NCBI GenBank assembly: GCA_930367205.1
Contig: CAKNEZ010000004.1
Span: forward strand, 159,001 to 223,000
Reading direction: 5' to 3'
Source: Acanthosoma haemorrhoidale
Taxonomy: Eukaryota > Arthropoda > Insecta > Hemiptera > Acanthosomatidae
Length of the DNA stretch: 64,000 nucleotides
This document shows positions 58,069 to 64,000 of this stretch, piece by piece (position 1 is the first letter of the stretch; every line of letters begins with the position of its first letter). Position numbers and translations under genes: made by a program. The notes beneath the pieces were generated by a model, which ran no database searches, was not told the DNA's origin, and saw only the letters and a list, made by a program, of their open reading frames with translations.

Positions 58069-58182
58069 TTAAGACCAGAAATTAGGCTTTTATTTATTAT
58101 AAACTACAGACAGTAATGACAGAGTTGAAAATAAATTTGAACAATTGAACATATGGAATATTAAGCATTCCATTTCATCACA
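58040..58182 (-). repeat. LTR-B (143 bp) inside the chimera
   Basis: Lacks 16 bp (atgataaattaaacat-like segment) compared with the other two LTR-B copies, probably by slippage between short repeats. Polypurine tract at 58183-58196. Confidence 0.85.
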
Positions 58183-58204
58183 TTCTCCCCCTCTATATTT
58201 TGAA

Positions 58205-59880
58205 CTAAAACTTGGTTACATAATCCTTCAGATAAGCAGGAGGCTTGAGAGTTCGTCTAGGTCTTGAGGTTTCAGTGTCAGATGAAGGTAGGTCAATTTG
58301 AACTTTCCGATTGATATTTCGAGGACTGGAGTTATTCAGATCTAGGGTGAACGGTAGACCTGCTTCAGCTCGACCTGTTCCAGCTCCTTCAGGGCTAGGT
58401 CGAATTTGAGAGATTTCTCTTCGTTCTTCAATAAGTGGAGGGGCTTCAGCTTTTAGCAATAGATCCGTGTTTCCTCTAGGGGCAAGTTGTCGTAGAGAGA
58501 CAGTTGATTCACTGCCATCTTTCCGCCTAATACATGCATATTAGGGGTTAGCTTCTAGAAGTTCTGCTTCTTCTACCAAGTCGTCATACTTGCTGGACCG
58601 TATGTTTCGTTTGATGAGTACTGGCCCAGGTGTGGTAAGCCCAGTAGGTAAAGCTTCTCCGTTTGAGGTTCGGCGAGGAAAACTAAAGAATCGTTGATGA
58701 GGAGTACAATTCGTGGCAGTGCATAACAAATACCTAATGGAGTGAAGAGCTTACGGGAGAACTTTTTCCCAATCGCGAGTCTGGAGATTTTTCGTCTTGA
58801 GAGCTAGATTTATGGTTATCCACAAGGTACCATTCAAACGCTCCACCTGTCCATTCCCTTGAGGATTATAGGGCGTTGAGTTGCTAGTGGCTATTCCGTT
58901 GGAATGTAGGAATGATATTAATTCTCGCGAAATAAAGGAGGAACCTCTGTCCGAGTGCACATAAGCTGGAGTCCCAAAAAGCATAAAAAGATCTGTAAAA
59001 CATTTTATGACAGTGCCAGAGGTTGTGTCTTTACAAGCGTAGGCGAATGGGAATCCAGAATATTCGTCTATGATGGTCAGAATGTAGTATTTCCTCGTCT
59101 TCGAGGGGATTGGACCCTTGAAGTCTACATTTATTCGTTCAAAAGTAATAGTTGCTTTGATGAGAGTACCTTGAGATTTGTGAAAACGGGGTTTGACTTC
59201 GGCACAAACCGAACAAGTTGAGTTGACCCTTCTAACATCTTCAACTGAAAATGGGAGATTCCTGCACCGCAGCCAGTGAACCATTCTGGTGATACCGGGA
59301 TGGTTGAGAGATCGATGCAACTCCAACAGTCGATCATTGGAGATGGAGCTACAAACTCTAGATAGGGCATCAGCCTTCGTTTTTTCTCTTCCAGGGCGGT
59401 AGGTTATATCGAATTGGAAAGGAGCCAATTCGAGTCTCTAACGTAGAATTTTATCATTTTTTATTTTTCTTGAGTGTTTTTGGTTGAATACGAAAGAGAG
59501 TGCTTGTTAATCAGTTAGTAGTTGAAAATGTCTACCAAAAAGAAAAGATCTCCATTTCTTGAGAGATTCCACAATTGCAGCTGCTTCCTTCTCTATCGCA
59601 GGGTGTGCACGTTCAGACTTAGTGAGTGTCCGTGAGAAGAACGCCACAGGCCGACCACCCTGACTCAAAGTTGCGGCCAAGGCGACGTCTGAAGCATCTG
59701 TCTCTACTACCATCTGTTCATTGTCATTCATTGTGGTAACTGCAGCTTCAGCAATACTTAGTTTAGGTTTTCAAAATCTTTAGTAGTTTGATGATCCAGA
59801 GGGAAGGTCTTAGAGTCGGTCAGTGATCTAATTTTATCAGAATAATGTGCAATCCATTTCGAGTAGTGAGCAAAGAGCCC
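58205..59880 (-). pseudogene. Gypsy B RNase H-integrase with nonsense changes
   Basis: Collinear with the open frame at 17153-18815. In-frame stops near 59507 (Gln codon in the copy), 59440 (Trp codon), 58751 (Glu codon) and 58541 (Gln codon). The DDE and HHCC motifs remain recognisable (HSDRGSSF, NPQGNGQVERLN). A short in-frame insertion near 58365 distinguishes it from copy 1. It is further decayed than its sibling. Confidence 0.9.
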
Positions 59881-60233
59881 TCTAGTGCAGTGGCTTTGGC
59901 TAAAATTTTATTAAAACCAGTTACAGTTGACTGCAGAAGCTGTTCCCTTATCCAGTTATGACGTAATCCTCGAATGAACTGAGCTCTGAGGAAAATATCA
60001 TTCACCGAGATACTTGTTTTCTTCCCCTCTGAATTTTTACACGAGTCGGAATTACATTGTACTTTGAATTCACAATCTCATATGTCTCGCTGTAACGCAG
60101 CAACAAATTCGGAAATCGACTGATTTTCTTTCTGGGTAATGTTCAAGAAATAGTGTTGGGTCACAATTGCGCTACGTTTAGGGGTCAGCATGGTCATGAG
60201 ATTAGAAACAAGTGTCTTACAATCAAGGGACGT
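59881..60233 (-). pseudogene. Gypsy A Gag fragment
   Basis: Minus-strand Gag-A from the SLDC region (cut at 60233) to KATALE at the B junction, with the same TGA (60078-60080) as copy 1. No LTR lies to its right; the U1 repeat unit follows within 20 bp. Confidence 0.85.
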
Positions 60234-61257
60234 ACTGTATAAATACTTACACTGTATGTACTATTTCTAATTGAATAATACGGAGCCCGTATTTACGAGG
60301 AAAGCAATTTTGAATTTTGAATTATAGTGTGCCGTCTGCCTCTTGAAAATCATAGTTTGATTTATTCCTAATGATTTAGACACCCGAAGAGAGTGCTATG
60401 GGATGATTAACATTTATCTTAAATATCCTCCTGTAATAAATACCCAACGGCTAATAGTTTTCGGATTTCTTTAGGCCTTCGTTCGGCCTATCCGAGGAAC
60501 GGAGGTGCGTCCCATTAACACTTGCTCGTGCACTCATTAGATGGGCGGAAGACGTTAGGCTGACCGGTCCCATCTTGCCCGGGGGAGAGCCAGCTGCAGG
60601 CGAATATCAACCCATGCCGATGCTCTGTCCGATGTTATATCTATCTATACGATACGGGGTGAGCCCCCCTTCCAGTTTTTATATATGTAGTCTCTTCTAG
60701 ACATAATTATCCAAATATTTAATTAAAGTAGAGCCCGGATAAAAACTAAACTATCCAATTTTGAATTTTCCTCATTGTACTATAAACATTGATCAATCAA
60801 TCAATCAATTTTCACGGAAACGTTGGGCTAGGTATGACGACGCATTATTGAGATGATGAGATACAATGATCATCTCATTGTGGAGGATTTTCTCTGCCTC
60901 GGAGAGGGGGGAAAAAAAAAAAAAATATGAATCTCATCATCAATGTGAGTCAGTTAGTTTATCAGGTAGGGAGGGGGTAGTGTCGAGTAGTAGTAAGTAG
61001 GTAGAGAGAGAGAGGTAAGACGACGACGACGGGACGGAGTCTGAAGCTGTTGCTGTACTTTTTATTAGACAGGCGGTGGTGATGATTGATTATCTGTCTG
61101 TATGTCAACAAACCAGGTGTGTGAAAAGCTTGCACTAAGTACAACAAACAGCGGGAAGCGGACGTCCGGAAGGAGGCCCTACAGGTAGGTCTACAGTAGA
61201 GGTAGGTAGGTCTCCCCTGTACACCTTCCCTTATATTGAATGATGTGGTGAAATTAT

Positions 61258-61421
61258 AACGGGAAAGCGCGAACGCAGTCCCGACTACCAAAAATTACGC
61301 GCCCGAGATACCCGCATTTGGGGTATTCGCAGGGGTCAGCTCAACCGAAGTGCAATGGAAAAGCCTCACCCTGGGGGAACCGCCTTGTTGATCACGGTAG
61401 GCCCCCACGCCAGGTAAGTAT
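61258..61421 (-). ncRNA. U1: U1 snRNA gene, copy 2
   Basis: The minus strand starts ATACTTACCTGGCG at 61421. Loop II with ATTGCAC, a CCCCAAATGCGGG loop III, a full Sm site (AATTTTTGG) and a terminal CTGCGTTCGCGCTTTCCC stem-loop are all present, and the length is ~164 nt. U1 base-pairs with 5' splice sites at the start of spliceosome assembly. Loop I reads GATCAACAAGG, not the usual GATCAYGAAGG bound by U1-70K. Otherwise this looks functional. The 3' end is set by analogy and may be off by a base or two. Confidence 0.95.
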
Positions 61422-61460
61422 GCTATAATTTGGGAAAATCCGATAGTTGTCAAGTCAAAC

Positions 61461-61480
61461 CTAACTTCACTTGCGAGATT
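61461..61480 (-). promoter_or_regulatory. Candidate PSE of U1 copy 2
   Basis: Positions -40 to -59 relative to the U1 start, identical in copy 3. Assigned from the known location of arthropod snRNA proximal sequence elements, without a species consensus. Confidence 0.4.
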
Positions 61481-62169
61481 GAACTGGATTCGGAGAAGAC
61501 GAATGGCCGTCTAGCGAACCACCAGATGATGTAATATAGAAAAAAATGTTTCGTTTATCTTACTACACAATATATTATCGAGTATAAATAGTTTAAACGC
61601 ACCGAAAACATTTCCCTACCCGTATTAGTGCATATATCTCTGCATCCCTCTCGATCCCACAGGTTAGCTAGCGATCACACAGGTGGCGCTAGTGTAGCTT
61701 CCTTCCCGGTATCCACCCTTCAACTTCAACCAATCTCCCGAGCTATTATTAGTAAACGCTCCAAAACGTATTATTTATTATATTTTTGAGATTTCCCTCA
61801 TCTTATTTGCTACTATTTATAATGACAATATTTTATAAGATTTTTTATTTTTGGAGTTACACATAAAAAAAATATTGGGTATATATGTTATCTTTTAGGA
61901 ATCCACCGAGATCCGTTCATTAAATTATTTTTAATATTACTTTGCCGCCGAATTAAATAGTGACTCTTGCTGTAACTTTATTTATGAATCATTATTCCTA
62001 ATCCAACCATGATCTCGAATGATAGTATCAATCGAGTGACTCCCGCAATAATATTTTGGTGCCTGTTTATCCTTAGCTCACAGATAAAACCTCCTCCTGT
62101 AGTAAGCCGTAAAAATTTACTGATCCCGACCTCACTAATCCGGAACTAGTGATCCTTTCACTTTCAGTC

Positions 62170-62615
62170 GTTATCCCCACTATTATTTTTTTTCGTCTCA
62201 ACAATTTTAATTCTGTCTGTTCCCTGGAGTAGTGTCTTTTACATGGACAACCCCAGTTGTGATTAGCTAATTAAAAAATAGCTTTCTCTATTTTGTCTTT
62301 GAAATACATATATAAAATTGGGCTCACCTTATCATTATTTTACTTAATATCTTTTCTTTTAAATGAAATCATTTTGCTCATCGCTGATATTGAAAATAGT
62401 ATTCGTCGGAGATTTGATGATATGTCGGGCCGGCTCGGCTATCCCTCGGACTGGGCTCCACCTTTAGAGGACGTCGTGAGGAGTGATATAGTCTCTAGAT
62501 ACCCTTAAAAATTATTTTAATATCCAGAACATACATCGTTTGTGGTATCCTTTAATATGAAAAATGGTTATCATAGTAACCCGACGCTGCCAAATCCAAC
62601 TATTATATGATATAT
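62170..62615. other. Spacer between U1 units, no clear gene
   Basis: Not present next to copy 1. A 71-codon plus-strand frame (62293-62508) has a hydrophobic N-terminus and an RRRFDDMSGRLGYPSDWAPP stretch. I do not recognise it. Confidence 0.45.
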
Positions 62616-63608
62616 ACACTGTATGTACTATTTCTAATTGAATAATACGGAGCCCGTATTTACGAGGAAAGCAATTTTGAATTTTGAATTATAGTGTGCC
62701 GTCTGCCTCTTGAAAATCATAGTTTGATTTATTCCTAATGATTTAGACACCCGAAGAGAGTGCTATGGGATGATAAACATTTATCTTAAATATCCTCCTG
62801 TAATAAATACCCAACGGCTAATAGTTTTCGGATTTCTTTAGGCCTTCGTTCGGCATATCCGAGGAACGGAGGTGCGTCCCATTAACACTTGCTCATGCAC
62901 TCATTAGATGGGTGGGAGACGTTAGGCTGACCGGTCCCATCTTGCCCGGGGGAGAGCAGGCTCCAGGCGAATATCAACCCATGCCGATGCTCTGTCCGAT
63001 GTTATATCTATCTATACGATACGGGGTGAGCCCCCCTTCCAGTTTATATATATGTAGTCTCATCTAGACATAATTATCCAAATATTTAATTAAAGTAGAG
63101 CCCGGATAAAAACTAAACTATCCGATTTTGAATTTTCCTCATTGTACTATAAACATTGATCAATCAATCAATCAATTTTCACGAAAACGTTGGGCTAGGT
63201 ATGACGACGCATTATTGAGATGATGAGATACAATGATCATCTCATTGAGGAGGATTTTCTCTGCCTCGGAGAGGGGGGGAAAAAAAAAAAAAATTATGAA
63301 TCTCATCATCAATGTGAGTCAGTTAGTTTATCAGGTAGGGAGGGGGTAGTGTCGAGTAGTAGTAAGTAGGTAGAGAGAGAGAGAGGTAAGACGACGACGA
63401 CGGGACGGAGTCTGAAGCTGTTGCTGTACTTTTTATTAGACAGGCGGTGGTGATGATTGATTATCTGTCTGTATGTCAACAAACCAGGTGTGTGAAAAGC
63501 TTGCACTAAGTACAACAAACAGCGGGAAGCGGACGTCCGGAAGGAGGCCCTACAGGTAGGTTCTCCCCTGTACACCTTCCCTTATATTGAATGATGTGGT
63601 GAAATTAT

Positions 63609-63772
63609 AACGGGAAAGCGCGAACGCAGTCCCGACTACCAAAAATTACGCGCCCGAGATACCCGCATTTGGGGTATTCGCAGGGGTCAGCTCAACCGAA
63701 GTGCAATGGAAAAGCCTCACCCTGGGGGAACCGCCTTGTTGATCACGGTAGGCCCCCACGCCAGGTAAGTAT
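63609..63772 (-). ncRNA. U1: U1 snRNA gene, copy 3
   Basis: Same sequence as copy 2 as far as I can compare: 5' end ATACTTACCTGG at 63772, Sm site AATTTTTGG, terminal stem-loop, and the same unusual GATCAACAAGG loop I. Confidence 0.95.
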
Positions 63773-63811
63773 GCTATAATTTGGGAAAATCCGATAGTTG
63801 TCAAGTCAAAC

Positions 63812-63831
63812 CTAACTTCACTTGCGAGATT
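63812..63831 (-). promoter_or_regulatory. Candidate PSE of U1 copy 3
   Basis: Same segment as at 61461-61480, at -40 to -59. Confidence 0.4.
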
Positions 63832-64000
63832 GAACTGGATTCGGAGAAGACGAATGGCCGTCTAGCGAACCACCAGATGATGTAATATAGAAAAAAATGT
63901 TTCGTTTATCTTACTACACAATATATTATCGAGTATAAATAGTTTAAACGCACCGAAAACATTTCCCTACCCGTATTAGTGCATATATCTCTGCATCCCT

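Larger units (their letters stand above)
54301..60233 (-). mobile_element. Chimeric gypsy element, copy 2 (3' LTR retained)
   Basis: Minus-strand order from the right: Gag-A N-terminal part (cut at 60233), lineage B pol 3' half (to ~58205), LTR-B, Gag-A nucleocapsid-protease, Pol-A, polypurine tract, LTR-A. It has the same two A/B junctions as 16059-19834. The two copies are complementary: this one keeps the 3' LTR-A and Pol-A, the other keeps the 5' LTR-A. Confidence 0.85.
60249..62169. repeat. U1 snRNA repeat unit, copy 2
   Basis: Begins acactgtatgtactatttct, ends at cctttcactttcagtc, and is nearly identical to the unit at 62616 by eye. It contains one U1 gene and conserved non-coding flanks, with none of the transposons found in copy 1. 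The starts of copies 2 and 3 are 2,367 bp apart. Confidence 0.9.
62616..64000. repeat. U1 snRNA repeat unit, copy 3 (runs off window)
   Basis: Collinear with copy 2 from its first base to the window edge, with few substitutions and small length changes (a shorter gtaggtaggtctcc region). Confidence 0.9.

Noticed and set aside
62293..62508. 71-codon ORF between U1 units
   Set aside because: Possible signal-like start but no known family, and not seen next to the other U1 unit.
60962..63575. Minus-strand ORFs repeated downstream of each U1 gene
   Set aside because: The repeated frames overlap the U1 3' flank, are rich in simple repeats and are not preserved at the same length in copy 1.
1..64000. 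CRISPR arrays, bacterial operons, ribosome binding sites
   Set aside because: The content is eukaryotic throughout; no regularly spaced short repeats or prokaryotic genes were seen.

Overview
This is a transposon-dense, AT-rich stretch of a metazoan nuclear genome, most likely an arthropod. The evidence is the set of R1, jockey and LOA-like LINEs, mariner elements, two Ty3/gypsy lineages (one primed by the serine tRNA with anticodon GCU), tandem U1 snRNA repeats with GT-AG intron context, and an endogenous adintovirus/Polinton-like virus relic. I cannot name the species. I see no large intact cellular protein gene.

Layout. 1-5.3 kb: unannotated AT-rich DNA, then a gypsy gag-protease fragment (3413-4871) fused antisense to a piece of another transposase. 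5.34-7.81 kb: a 5'-truncated R1-clade LINE with a clean 14-bp target duplication. 7.8-16 kb: mostly unrecognised, with several short dispersed repeats, one family in direct and inverted copies. 16.06-19.83 kb: a chimeric gypsy element (the 3' half of lineage B lodged inside the gag of lineage A). 21.85-25.65 kb: jockey remnants, one interrupted by a 546-bp foldback element. 26.3-29.3 kb: a diverged copy of a U1 snRNA repeat unit carrying two transposon insertions.

29.6-36.5 kb is the most unusual region. A regulatory-looking segment and a frameshifted BIR-domain (IAP-like) gene on the plus strand face a minus-strand block of virion genes. In transcription order the block is a phospholipase A2 domain fused to an adenovirus pX-like minor capsid protein, an adenain-like maturation protease, a penton-like single jelly-roll protein, a hexon-like double jelly-roll major capsid protein, an unassigned HGLxW-containing protein, and a small acidic ORF. 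The larger genes carry in-frame stops or frameshifts. No DNA polymerase, integrase or packaging ATPase is visible, so this looks like a decayed partial copy. A small spliced gene of unknown function lies to its right and is cut by the 5' half of gypsy lineage B (36.55-38.88 kb).

38.9-54 kb: unrecognised DNA with jockey tails, two dead mariners and an inverted pair of a TATA-containing repeat. 54.30-60.23 kb: a second copy of the same gypsy chimera, retaining the 3' LTR and pol. 60.25-64 kb: two further U1 snRNA repeat units, about 2.36 kb apart, running off the window. All reading was by eye; similarity statements rest on motif recognition, not on searches.
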